Positions 1-8,040 of a stretch of DNA of 28,239 nt are shown piece by piece. The DNA comes from Betaproteobacteria bacterium (GTDB lineage Bacteria; Pseudomonadota; Gammaproteobacteria; Burkholderiales; SG8-41). How positions within the stretch are numbered: the stretch's first letter is position 1; every line of letters begins with the position of its first letter. Below the pieces are notes generated by a model. It had not been told where the DNA came from. It made no database searches and saw only the letters and a list, made by a program, of their open reading frames with translations. The stretch spans positions 1 to 28,239 of the forward strand of contig JAHZNX010000001.1 in assembly GCA_020028375.1 (NCBI GenBank), written 5' to 3'. Both the position numbers and the translations under genes were made by a program.

Positions 1-2
1 GC

Positions 3-1712
3 ATGGCCGAACAGCGCAAGAAACTCCGCCTCGGCGAACTGCTGGTGCAGCAGGGGCTGATCACCACCGATCAGCTCTCGATCGTTCTCGCCGAGCAGCG
101 CCACAACAACATCCCCATCGGCCGCCTGCTGGTGCGGCTCGGCTTCGTCACGGAAAGCGCCATCCGCGACATCATGGCGCGCACCATCGGCCAGGAGGCG
201 ATCGACCTGGCGCAGGTGGTTGCCGACCCCGAGGCGCTCAAGCTCGTCTCGCAGGATTTCGCCCGTCGCAACCGCGTGCTGCCGATCGCCTACGATCCCG
301 CGGATCAGGTGCTCACCGTCGCCACCACCGAGATCTTCAACGTGGTGGCGATGGACCAGTTGCGCGCGATGCTCGGCCCGCAGATCGAGATCAAGACTCA
401 GCTCGCGAGCGAGGCGCAGCTCGAGGACTATACCGATCACTTCTACGGCTACGAGCTCTCGGTCGACGGCATCCTGAAGGAGATCGAGACCGGCGAGATT
501 GACTACGAGAGCCTGCAGGTGGCGGGCGGTGGCGACGAGTACACGCAGCCGATGGTGCGACTGGTCAACGCGTTGATGGTGGACGCGGTGAAGCGCGGCG
601 CGTCCGACATCCATTTCGAGCCCGAGTATGCCTTCCTGCGCATCCGTTACCGCATCGACGGCGTGCTGGAGACCGTGCGGAGCCTGCACAAGACGTACCT
701 GCCGGGCATCACGGTGCGCGTGAAAGTGGTGAGCGCCATGAACATTGCCGAGACGCGAGCACCGCAGGACGGGCGGCTTTCGCTGACGTTGAATGGCCGG
801 CCGATTGACTTCCGCGTGTCCACCCAGCCCACGATCTACGGCGAGAACATCGTCCTGCGCGTGCTCGACCGTGAAAAGTCGATCATCAGCCTCGAGCGCA
901 TGCGGCTTTCCAAGCAGACGACGGACAAGATCAACCTCATGCTCGCGCGCCCCGAGGGCATCCTGATCGTCACCGGTCCCACCGGCAGCGGCAAGACCAC
1001 GACCCTCTATTCATTGCTATCGCAGGTAAACGACGAAACCGTAAACATCATGACCCTGGAAGACCCGGTCGAGTACCCGTTGACGCTCATGCGGCAGACC
1101 TCCGTGGGCGAGGTCGCACGCATGGACTTCGCGGACGGCATCCGCTCGATCATGCGCCAGGACCCGGACATCATCCTGGTGGGCGAGGTACGCGACAAGG
1201 AAACCGCCGAGATGGCGTTCCGCGCCGCGATGACCGGCCATCAGGTGTTCACCACGCTGCACACGAACTCGGCGCTCGGCGCCTTCCCGCGCCTGCTCGA
1301 CATCGGGATTCAACCCGAAATCATGGCGGGCAACATCATCGGCGTGATCGCGCAGCGCCTGGTGCGCGTGCTGTGCACGCACTGCAAGGAAGCCTACGCG
1401 CCGTCCCGGGAGGAGCGCCAGCTGCTCGGGCCCGCGGGGGAAAAGGTCTCGTTCCTGCACCGCCCGGTCGGCTGCAAGCAATGCGACAACAAGGGCTTCA
1501 AGGGCCGCAGCGCCATCATGGAGATGCTGGTGATGGACAGCGACCTCGACGAGCTGGTGGCGCGCAGAGCGACGGCGAAGGAGTTACGCGCGGCGGCCAT
1601 GACCAAGGGCTTCCGCTCGCTCTCGGACGAAGGCCTGCAGCGGGCGGTGGACGGCACGACGAGCTTGACCGAGGTGGCGCGCGAGATCGATCTCACCGGG
1701 CGCTACCGCTAG
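3..1712 (+). CDS. GspE/PilB/MshE-type secretion ATPase with N-terminal MshEN domain
   Basis: Cytoplasmic hexameric ATPase that powers assembly of a type IV pilus, MSHA pilus or type II pseudopilus. At 569 aa it has the full family length. Residues 9-32 read RLGELLVQQG...L...Q, and a second related repeat (IGRLLVRLG) begins near residue 39; this tandem pattern is that of MshEN domains, which bind cyclic di-GMP. The ATPase core shows Walker A GPTGSGKT (325-332), Asp box TLEDPVEY (351-358), Walker B DIILVGEVRD (389-398) and His box ending TTLHTN (417-422). A tetracysteine zinc site is present: CTHC (458-461) and CKQC (491-494). The ATG at base 3 starts the protein where the family normally starts, but upstream sequence is not visible. 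The platform gene follows 9 bases later. Whether the machine is a pilus or a secretion system cannot be decided from this gene; the genes after it favour an MSHA-like pilus. Confidence 0.93.
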   Translation: MAEQRKKLRLGELLVQQGLITTDQLSIVLAEQRHNNIPIGRLLVRLGFVTESAIRDIMARTIGQEAIDLAQVVADPEALKLVSQDFARRNRVLPIAYDPADQVLTVATTEIFNVVAMDQLRAMLGPQIEIKTQLASEAQLEDYTDHFYGYELSVDGILKEIETGEIDYESLQVAGGGDEYTQPMVRLVNALMVDAVKRGASDIHFEPEYAFLRIRYRIDGVLETVRSLHKTYLPGITVRVKVVSAMNIAETRAPQDGRLSLTLNGRPIDFRVSTQPTIYGENIVLRVLDREKSIISLERMRLSKQTTDKINLMLARPEGILIVTGPTGSGKTTTLYSLLSQVNDETVNIMTLEDPVEYPLTLMRQTSVGEVARMDFADGIRSIMRQDPDIILVGEVRDKETAEMAFRAAMTGHQVFTTLHTNSALGAFPRLLDIGIQPEIMAGNIIGVIAQRLVRVLCTHCKEAYAPSREERQLLGPAGEKVSFLHRPVGCKQCDNKGFKGRSAIMEMLVMDSDLDELVARRATAKELRAAAMTKGFRSLSDEGLQRAVDGTTSLTEVAREIDLTGRYR

Positions 1713-1721
1713 CGCGGAACC

Positions 1722-2930
1722 GTGCCTTCCTACGAGTACAAGGCAGTCGACAAGACCGGCCGGCCGGCGCGCGGGGCGCTCGAGGCGGTCAATGAAGTGG
1801 ATCTCGAGCTGCGCCTGCGGCGCATGGGGCTCGATCTCATCACCTTCCGGCAGGTCGAGCGTCAGTCCCGCATATTCGCCGCCGGCGGCAGGATCACGCG
1901 CCAGGACCTCATCAATTTCTGCTTCGACATGGAGCAGATGGCGCGCTCCGGCATCCCGATCCTCGATGGCCTGCGCGATATGCGCGAATCGATGGACAAT
2001 CCGCGATTCCGCGACGTGCTGACCGCGATGACCGAGGACATGGAAGGCGGCAAAGTGCTTTCGCAATGCATGGCCAACCATTCCACGGTATTCGATAATG
2101 TCTTCGTCAGCCTGGTCCGGGCGGGCGAGCAGTCCGGCCAGCTTCCGGAGGTGTTCAAGAACCTGGCGGACAACCTCAGGTGGCTCGACGAGCTCATTTC
2201 ACAGACGCGCCGGCTGATGATCCTGCCCCTCATCACGCTCGTCGTGGTGCTCGGCGTGCTGATCGCGCTCCTGATCTTCCTCGTTCCGCAGATTGCGCAG
2301 CTGTTCAAGACCATGGGCCTCGCGCTTCCCGTGCAGACCCAGGTGCTCATCGTGATTTCGGGGTTCATGACCCAGTACTGGTACGTGGTTTTCGGGCTTC
2401 CGGTCGTGGTGTTCGTGGTTCTGGCCACGGCGGTCCAGCGCAGCCAGCGGGCCGCCTACATGTGGGACTATGCGAAGCTGCGCTTGCCGCTCGTCGGGCC
2501 GACGCTTCTCAAGATCATCCTGTCGCGCTTCGCGAATGTCTTCGCGCTCCTCTACCGGTCGGGCATCACCGTGCTGGACGCCATCAAGACGAGCGAAGAC
2601 GTCGTGAACAACCGCGTCATCTCGGACGGTCTGGTGCGGGCGGGTCAACAGATCACCGCGGGGGAAAGCCTGAGCGAGACCTTCCAGAACCTGGGTGTTT
2701 TCCCGCCGCTCGTCATTCGCATGCTGCGGGTGGGCGAGAACACCGGCGCGCTCGACAGCGCGCTCATGAACATCACCTATTTCTACAACCGGGACGTCAA
2801 GGAATCGGTGGACAGGGCACAGAAAATGCTGGGTCCGGCAATGACCCTCGTGCTGGGTGGACTGCTCGGCTTCGTCGTCTGGGCCGTGCTGGGGCCGGTG
2901 TATGATATCTTAGGGAAGATCAAGTTTTAA
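1722..2930 (+). CDS. GspF/PilC/MshG-type inner-membrane platform protein
   Basis: Inner-membrane platform on which pilin subunits are assembled by the ATPase encoded just upstream. The protein is 402 aa, the usual length. It begins with the family-typical MPSYEYKAVD and has two homologous cytoplasmic GspF domains (about 62-185 and 265-388). Hydrophobic segments lie at about 166-192, 207-236 and 371-394. Motifs typical of the family are visible in both domains: RAGEQSGQLPEV (133-144) and RVGENTGALD (336-345). The start is GTG with only a weak GGAA upstream; no ATG fits the conserved N-terminus better. It is co-transcribed with the ATPase, with a 9-base gap. Confidence 0.94.
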   Translation: MPSYEYKAVDKTGRPARGALEAVNEVDLELRLRRMGLDLITFRQVERQSRIFAAGGRITRQDLINFCFDMEQMARSGIPILDGLRDMRESMDNPRFRDVLTAMTEDMEGGKVLSQCMANHSTVFDNVFVSLVRAGEQSGQLPEVFKNLADNLRWLDELISQTRRLMILPLITLVVVLGVLIALLIFLVPQIAQLFKTMGLALPVQTQVLIVISGFMTQYWYVVFGLPVVVFVVLATAVQRSQRAAYMWDYAKLRLPLVGPTLLKIILSRFANVFALLYRSGITVLDAIKTSEDVVNNRVISDGLVRAGQQITAGESLSETFQNLGVFPPLVIRMLRVGENTGALDSALMNITYFYNRDVKESVDRAQKMLGPAMTLVLGGLLGFVVWAVLGPVYDILGKIKF

Positions 2931-2941
2931 CGCATTGATTC

Positions 2942-3018
2942 GTGGATACTAAATGGCGAATCGTGACGATATGCCGCGGTCCGGGGGACCAGACCCCTTA
3001 CCATTCACCATTCACGAC
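2942..3018. repeat. Heptad repeat site A between the platform and PilM-like genes
   Basis: The 101-base gap between two pilus genes holds iterated 7-base units. Read on the - strand from about 3015 they are GTGAATG, GTGAATG, GTAAGGG. On the + strand a GTGGATA starts at 2942 and a GTGACGA at 2963, exactly three periods apart. The segment 2953-2966 can pair imperfectly with 2998-3014. Between the arms is a perfect small hairpin, GGTCC-GGG-GGACC at 2978-2990. This is the most degraded of the six related sites in the window. There is no T-tract, so it is not a classical terminator. Confidence 0.6.
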
Positions 3019-3031
3019 GCGCGGAACCTGA

Positions 3032-4603
3032 ATGGCTGACAAGCTCCTCATCGGCGTCTCGGCGCCAGTCGTCACGGCCGCGCACTGGCGCGGCGGGAGG
3101 ATCGCCGAGTGCCTGACCTTCGCCAATGACGAAGGCGGCCAGGCGGACTTCAAGGAGTACCTCGCCCGGCTCGTCGACATGCCCGCCTACATCACGGTGG
3201 ACGCCGTCGAGGAGGATTACCGCTTCGAGACCCTGCCGCACGCGTTCGGCAGCGACCGCGCGGAAATGGTCTCCCGCAAGCTCAAGCAGCACTACCGCAA
3301 TACGCAGTATATGGCCGCCACGCCGCTCGGCCGCGACCCGGGCAAGCGGCGCGACGACCGTTATCTCTTCTCGGCGCTCACCAACTCGGAGCTGATCGCG
3401 GACTGGCTGCAGGCAGTGACCGCGCGCGGGATGCCGATCGCGGGGATCTACCTGCTGCCGATGGTAAGTGCGGAACTGCTCGGCAGGCTCGACGTGAAGG
3501 CGACCAACCTGCTGCTGGTCGCGCAGCATGCCACGGGACTGCGGCTCACCTTCTTCCGCGACCGCCAGTTCCGCCTGAGCCGGCTGACGCGCGGGGATGG
3601 CGGCAGGCCCGAGAACCGGACTCGCTACTTCATCGAAGAGATTTCCAATACGCGGCTCTACCTGCACGCGCTGCGCACGATGACGCTCGACGAGCACCTC
3701 GCGGTGCTGCTGATCGACCGCGGCGACGAGCTGCAGGAGGAGGCTGCGGGAATCGCGCGCGACAACCCGAGCCTGGAGTGCGCGCGCATCGGCCGCGGCG
3801 AGCTCTCGAGCCGCCTCGGCCTCGACAATGCGCTGCTCGATGCTTCGCCCTATTCGATCTACCTCCACCTGCTCGGGCTGAAGACGCCGCCCAGCAACCT
3901 CGCGCCGGCAAGCGCGATGGTGGGCTACAGGCGCTATCAGGCGCGGCGTGCGATTTATGCAGGCTGCGGCGCGCTGGCGGCCGCGGCCGCCGTGTGGACC
4001 GGCACGAATCTCTACAACACGGTGAAGCTCAATTGGGATCGGGAGGACGCCGCGCGCCAGACTGGGGTGCTGGCCGCCCAGTACCAGGAGATCACGCGCC
4101 AGTTTCCGCAGGCCCCGACCTCGGCCGAGAACCTGAAAAAGACGGTCGAGATCTCGCAGCAGCTCCAAGCGACCGCCCATTCGCCCCAAAAAGTAATGGC
4201 GCTTCTGGGCCGTGCGCTGGACCGGAGCCCCGCCATCATCATCCGGGAATTGACCTGGAAGTACGGTATCGCGGAAATTCCTGTCGAGGGCTCGGGAGGC
4301 CGTCAGGCCACTCCGCCCGATCGGACGCCAGTTACCTCGGTGCCCGTCGGGCAGCGCAAGGAGAGCGCGCTCATCGATGGCGAGGTCCGGCCGTTCCGCG
4401 GCGATTACCGCAGCGCCATCGACACCATCAACGGTTTCGCCGACCGGCTGCGCGACGAGCCGGAAGTCGCCGAGGCGAGGGTGGTAAAGCTTCCCCTCAA
4501 CGTCAGTCCCTCGCTGTCCCTCTCGGGCAACACGCTCGACAACCCCGAGCAGGGCGGCACGGCGGAATTCAAACTGCTGCTAGTCCTCACGCCCGCAAGA
4601 TGA
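3032..4603 (+). CDS. PilM/GspL/MshI-like pilus assembly protein (bitopic)
   Basis: 523 aa. The first ~300 residues look like a cytoplasmic actin-like domain of the PilM/GspL/MshI kind (starting MADKLLIGVSAPVV). One membrane segment follows at about 308-327 (YAGCGALAAAAAVW), and then a ~195-residue periplasmic part resembling PilN/GspL C-terminal regions. In such systems this protein links the ATPase and platform to the periplasmic alignment proteins. The assignment rests on topology, size and position (ATPase, platform, this, then a PilO-like gene), not on a sharp motif. The stop codon overlaps the next start as ATGA, which indicates translational coupling. The start has a modest purine stretch (GCGGAA) 5 bases upstream. 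Confidence 0.7.
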   Translation: MADKLLIGVSAPVVTAAHWRGGRIAECLTFANDEGGQADFKEYLARLVDMPAYITVDAVEEDYRFETLPHAFGSDRAEMVSRKLKQHYRNTQYMAATPLGRDPGKRRDDRYLFSALTNSELIADWLQAVTARGMPIAGIYLLPMVSAELLGRLDVKATNLLLVAQHATGLRLTFFRDRQFRLSRLTRGDGGRPENRTRYFIEEISNTRLYLHALRTMTLDEHLAVLLIDRGDELQEEAAGIARDNPSLECARIGRGELSSRLGLDNALLDASPYSIYLHLLGLKTPPSNLAPASAMVGYRRYQARRAIYAGCGALAAAAAVWTGTNLYNTVKLNWDREDAARQTGVLAAQYQEITRQFPQAPTSAENLKKTVEISQQLQATAHSPQKVMALLGRALDRSPAIIIRELTWKYGIAEIPVEGSGGRQATPPDRTPVTSVPVGQRKESALIDGEVRPFRGDYRSAIDTINGFADRLRDEPEVAEARVVKLPLNVSPSLSLSGNTLDNPEQGGTAEFKLLLVLTPAR

Positions 4604-5214
4604 ACCAAGCCGACCTCCAGGCGTTGCGAAACCCGCTCCTCGCGCTCGCGGCCGTGGCGCTGATCGGAGCGCTGGCCGTCTACTATTCCGGGCGCCTGAT
4701 GATTTCGGCGCGCCAGCTCCTCGCACAGCAACAGGTCCAACTCAAGGATGCGCAGACCCGCCTTCAGAGATCGGGGGACGAAAAGGACGTCATCGTGCGC
4801 TATATCGGCGGCTTCCGCCAGCTGGAGCGCACCGGGTTTGTAGGCGACGAGCAGCGCATCAACTGGCTCGACGGACTGCGGCTCGCCAACCAGCAGGCGG
4901 ACCTGTTTGGGGTGGATTACCAGATCGGGGCACAGAAACCCTACGCATTCGCTTCCGAATTCAGTCCCGGGGCGCTCGCGCTGAATGAATCGACCATGCG
5001 CGTCAGGTTCCGCCTGCTGCATGAAGGGGACCTGGGGCGATTCTTCGATGCGCTCGCGCGCCAGGGCACCGGGATCTTCACCATCGACCAGTGCCAGCTG
5101 CGGCGCATCGACACCGGCGGCGTGATCCGCTACCAGCCGAACGTCAGCGCAGAATGCGACCTTTCGTGGATTACCGTGAAAGTGGGCGCGGGCGGAGCGC
5201 AGAAAAAACCGTGA
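4600..5214 (+). CDS. PilO/MshJ-like periplasmic alignment protein
   Basis: 204 aa. A short cytoplasmic tail (MNQADLQALRNP) is followed by one membrane segment at about 12-30, then a glutamine-rich predicted coiled coil (about 36-56) and a compact periplasmic domain. That is the layout of PilO, GspM and MshJ, which pair with PilN/GspL/MshI in the inner membrane. The ATG at 4600 overlaps the preceding stop (ATGA), so this start is well supported over longer in-frame extensions. The stop codon is embedded in the first unit of repeat site B. Sequence alone does not distinguish PilO-like from MshJ-like. Confidence 0.7.
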   Translation: MNQADLQALRNPLLALAAVALIGALAVYYSGRLMISARQLLAQQQVQLKDAQTRLQRSGDEKDVIVRYIGGFRQLERTGFVGDEQRINWLDGLRLANQQADLFGVDYQIGAQKPYAFASEFSPGALALNESTMRVRFRLLHEGDLGRFFDALARQGTGIFTIDQCQLRRIDTGGVIRYQPNVSAECDLSWITVKVGAGGAQKKP

Positions 5215-5293
5215 CGGGTGACCCTTCGACCCTTCGATCCTTCGACAGGCTCAGGACAGGCCTGCTCAGGACATGCCTACTCAGGACAGGCTC
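5211..5293 (+). repeat. Composite repeat site B (heptads, CCTTCGA octads, three 15-mers)
   Basis: Three kinds of repeat follow one another. First come two heptads, GTGACGG (5211-5217) and GTGACCC (5218-5224); the first contains the TGA stop of the PilO-like gene. Then CCTTCGA occurs three times with period 8 (5223, 5231, 5239). Last, a 15-base unit occurs three times: GCTCAGGACAGGCCT (5249), GCTCAGGACATGCCT (5264) and ACTCAGGACAGGCTC (5279). The block ends 3 bases before the chosen start of the next gene. Sequences like CCTTCGACAGGCTCAGG are, from memory, common intergenic repeats in environmental proteobacteria. Confidence 0.8.
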
Positions 5294-5296
5294 GTG

Positions 5297-5956
5297 ATGC
5301 GTGACTGGAAAATAAGCCTCGTTGTATGCTGTGCGCTTGCCGCAGCGGCGATGTCGGTGCCGGCGTCCGCCCAGGAACGGCTCGGCCGGCTGTTTTTCAC
5401 CCCTGCGCAGCGCGCGTCGCTCGACGTCGCGCGCAGCCAGCGCGCGCGCGCCGCAGTCGCCACCGAGAAATCCGAGCAGGACGCCACGCCGGTCCCGCAG
5501 ACCATCACCTACAGTGGTGTCCTGCGCCGCAGCGACGGCAAGACCACCGTCTGGATCAACAACCAGCCCGTGCACGACCGGGAGTCGGCGGGCGCCGCCG
5601 CGATCGTCGGGCGTGTCAGGCCAGACGGCAGCGTCACGCTGCAGGTGCCCCAGACCGGCCGCAGCGTCAGCCTCAAGCCCGGACAAAGTGTCGAGCTGCT
5701 GTCGGGCGCCGTCGAGGAAGCCTATTCGCGCCGGTTCGAAGCCTCCAAGCCCGAGCCCAAGCCGGCGGCCAAACCGGCGGCCAAGGCTGCGGACGCCAAG
5801 TCCGCCAAGCCCCCCGCGCCCGACCGCGCCGCGGAGCGGGAACGCGAGGAACGCGAATCCCAGCGCCTGGAAGACGCCATCTCGCGGGCGCTCACGGAGA
5901 CGGCAAGCGCCCGGCCAGGCGCTGCACCGGTCCCCGCAGTCCCGGCGAAACCGTAA
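5297..5956 (+). CDS. Exported MshK-like / hypothetical pilus accessory protein
   Basis: 219 aa. The Sec signal peptide reads MRDWKISLVVCCALAAAAM and ends near PASA-Q (about residue 25/26). The mature N-terminal half contains a small beta-rich segment (ITYSGVLRRSDGKTTVWIN, about 75-93, and VRPDGSVTLQVP). Similar short SGxxxR..G....W.N segments occur in MshK and GspC/PilP-related proteins. The second half is low-complexity: Lys/Pro/Ala-rich, then strongly charged (EREREERESQR), with a Pro/Ala tail. I chose ATG 5297 because an upstream in-frame ATG (5273) would put repeat-derived residues ahead of an otherwise clean signal peptide. Position after the PilO-like gene supports an MshK-like role; the sequence alone is weak evidence. 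Confidence 0.55.
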   Translation: MRDWKISLVVCCALAAAAMSVPASAQERLGRLFFTPAQRASLDVARSQRARAAVATEKSEQDATPVPQTITYSGVLRRSDGKTTVWINNQPVHDRESAGAAAIVGRVRPDGSVTLQVPQTGRSVSLKPGQSVELLSGAVEEAYSRRFEASKPEPKPAAKPAAKAADAKSAKPPAPDRAAEREREERESQRLEDAISRALTETASARPGAAPVPAVPAKP

Positions 5957-5961
5957 CTGCA

Positions 5962-7113
5962 ATGTCCTTCGATTCGCGTCGCGCACGCCCTTCCCGCCGT
6001 CGTTTCCAGCGCGGGCAGGCGGCGCTGATGGTGGTGATGCTGGTCGGAATAGCGGCCGTGCTGCTGGTCTACGGCATGGTCGATACCACCTCAGCCGCCC
6101 TCCGGCGCGACCAGGATACAGCGGCGTTGCTCGCGCAAGCCAAGCAGGCGCTGATCGGGCGAGCCGTTGCGGACAGCACCCGGCCGGGCTCGCTGCCCTG
6201 CCCCGATATCGATGATGACGGCAGCGCCGAGTCCACGGTTGCCTACGGCGGAGTCTGCCCGAATTACATCGGCAGGCTGCCATGGAAGACTCTCGGGCTG
6301 CCGGATCTGCGGGACGCAAGCGGCGAGCGTCTCTGGTATGCCCTGTTCCCGGCGTTTCGCGACCATTCGTCGGCCGGGATGCTCGACGTCGACACCAAGG
6401 GCGGCCTCACCGTTTATCAAGACAGCTCCGCGACCGTGGTTACCCTCCAAGCGGTAGCCGTCATCTTCGCGCCGGGGCTGGTGATTGCGGGCCAAAACCG
6501 CGATCCAGCCAGCGCGAATAACCCGGCGAACTACCTCGACGCGACGGGTGGCGTCAACAATGCGATCGCCGGCGGCCCGTTCATCGGCGCGCAGCCCTCG
6601 AGTACATTCAACGACAAACTTCTCGTCATCACGACAGCGGATTTGATGCCGCCGGTCGAGCGACGCGTTGCCCGGGAGATGCTTGCGCTGCTGCAGAGCT
6701 ACCGCTCATTGAGCGCGTGCGCCTGCTACCCGTGGGCATCCAACGATTTCGACGACGACAGCGTCACCGGCCGGTTTCGTGGCATGGTTCCGATCGAAGA
6801 TGCTTTGCCGGAATCATGGGGGTCGCTGGGACTCACCGTCCCGCCCTGGATAATCGGGACCAACGAATGGGGAAAACGTTTCTATTATGCTATCGCGCCC
6901 AACGAATCGGAGAACAAGACGGGAGGCACGCTCACGGTTGATGGCGCCGCCAAGAATCTAGTGCTGATCACCACAGGTCCTGCCGGCGCAAGCCGTCCCA
7001 GCTCCAACTTGTCCGACTATGTGGACGACGCCGAAAACAGCGACGGCGACAACACATTTCAGACGCCCTCGTCTCCTGCGTATGCGCGCGACCGGCTCTA
7101 CACCATCCCCTAG
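5962..7113 (+). CDS. Large pseudopilin-like protein with degenerate prepilin N-terminus and duplicated domain
   Basis: 383 aa. A basic N-terminus (RRARPSRRRFQRG) leads into one membrane helix, QAALMVVMLVGIAAVLLVYG (about 19-38). This resembles a type IV pilin helix but lacks the G-F-x-x-x-E cleavage signature. The next ~230 residues are clearly related to the prepilin encoded immediately downstream: both have a K-x-A-L-(I/V)-G-x-A segment, PC(P/T)D, GVC, PW(K/Q)TLGL, AVAVI and GGPF in the same order. The last ~130 residues repeat part of that domain (EWGKRFYYAIAP, LVLITTGPAG). It is probably a minor or tip pseudopilin, comparable in place to PilX/GspK-type proteins. Calcium-like acidic stretches are visible (DIDDDG, DFDDDS). 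No function has been shown for this family that I can name. Confidence 0.6.
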   Translation: MSFDSRRARPSRRRFQRGQAALMVVMLVGIAAVLLVYGMVDTTSAALRRDQDTAALLAQAKQALIGRAVADSTRPGSLPCPDIDDDGSAESTVAYGGVCPNYIGRLPWKTLGLPDLRDASGERLWYALFPAFRDHSSAGMLDVDTKGGLTVYQDSSATVVTLQAVAVIFAPGLVIAGQNRDPASANNPANYLDATGGVNNAIAGGPFIGAQPSSTFNDKLLVITTADLMPPVERRVAREMLALLQSYRSLSACACYPWASNDFDDDSVTGRFRGMVPIEDALPESWGSLGLTVPPWIIGTNEWGKRFYYAIAPNESENKTGGTLTVDGAAKNLVLITTGPAGASRPSSNLSDYVDDAENSDGDNTFQTPSSPAYARDRLYTIP

Positions 7114-7185
7114 AATGTTGTCGAACTCTTGCGCCCGTAAGATCCCGACCAACACCTTTACAGACGAATCGACGGCCAATCCGCC

Positions 7186-8040
7186 ATGATTTCCACCCTG
7201 CCCGATCACCCGCACAGTTCCGTGAGGAACTTTTTAGCGTGGACTTCCCGCGGTTCGTCGAAAGATCTTGTCTCGGGAATTTTCCGCGCCGGGTCGCGGC
7301 AGATTTCTCGAGGCTTCACGCTGGTCGAGATCGCGATCGCCGTATTCATCATCGCACTTCTGCTCGGCAGCATCCTGGTTCCGCTTACTACCCAGGTCGA
7401 GCAGCGCCAGGTGAGCGAGACGCAGAAGATGCTGGAGGACATCAAGGAGGCACTGGTCGGCCACGCCGTGGCCAAGGGATATTTTCCGTGCACTGACAAG
7501 ACTTCGGGCGCGACCACCGGCCCCAATGACACGCCCAATGACGGGGTCGAGGATATCAACACGGCGACGGGAGTCTGCATCAGCAGCGCGGCGGGCAACG
7601 TGCCGTGGCAGACCCTCGGACTCGGCGCGGCTGACCCCTGGGGCAATCGTTTCCGCTACCGCGTGGATACCAACTACTCGCGGCGCTCGCCCGCGACTCC
7701 ATTCAATCTGACTACTGCGGCCGGACTTGTCGTCTGCTCAACCTGGTCGGGGTGCCCGGGGACGAGCTCGGTGCGGCTCACGCCCGCCAGTCCGGATGCC
7801 GCGGTCGCGGTGATCATTTCGCACGGCAAGAATGGACTCGGCGCCATGAGTGCGCAAACCGGCGCCTTGAACCCCACGCCGAGCAGCTTTGACGAAACGG
7901 GCAATTACTCCGGTGGTCCCTTCGTGAGCCGCATCCACACTCCGGTGGGTTCCACGCCTGGAGAATTCGACGACGTGGTGACCTGGCTCGGCAAGTACAC
8001 GCTCTACAATCGCATGGTCGCCGCCGGCAAGCTGCCCTAA
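7186..8040 (+). CDS. Type IV prepilin-like protein with long leader
   Basis: 284 aa. The prepilin peptidase site is clear: RG|FTLVEIAIAVFII, with cleavage after Gly43 and the conserved Glu at +5. The mature protein has the ~25-residue hydrophobic helix, a conserved cysteine pair (FPCTD and TGVC), the PWQTLGLGAADPWGNRFRY motif and a C-terminal globular region. It is paralogous to the preceding gene. The leader is 42 residues from ATG 7186, much longer than usual; an in-frame GTG at 7222 would give 30 residues. No convincing ribosome-binding site precedes either start. The gene ends convergently, overlapping the histidine kinase gene by 4 bases. It is likely a minor pilin of the MSHA-like machine above. 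Confidence 0.82.
   Translation: MISTLPDHPHSSVRNFLAWTSRGSSKDLVSGIFRAGSRQISRGFTLVEIAIAVFIIALLLGSILVPLTTQVEQRQVSETQKMLEDIKEALVGHAVAKGYFPCTDKTSGATTGPNDTPNDGVEDINTATGVCISSAAGNVPWQTLGLGAADPWGNRFRYRVDTNYSRRSPATPFNLTTAAGLVVCSTWSGCPGTSSVRLTPASPDAAVAVIISHGKNGLGAMSAQTGALNPTPSSFDETGNYSGGPFVSRIHTPVGSTPGEFDDVVTWLGKYTLYNRMVAAGKLP

Noticed and set aside
3005..4189. Antisense open frame of 394 codons opposite the PilM-like gene
   Set aside because: No recognisable domain, low-complexity Arg/Ala composition, and opposite a gene that is translationally coupled to its neighbour.
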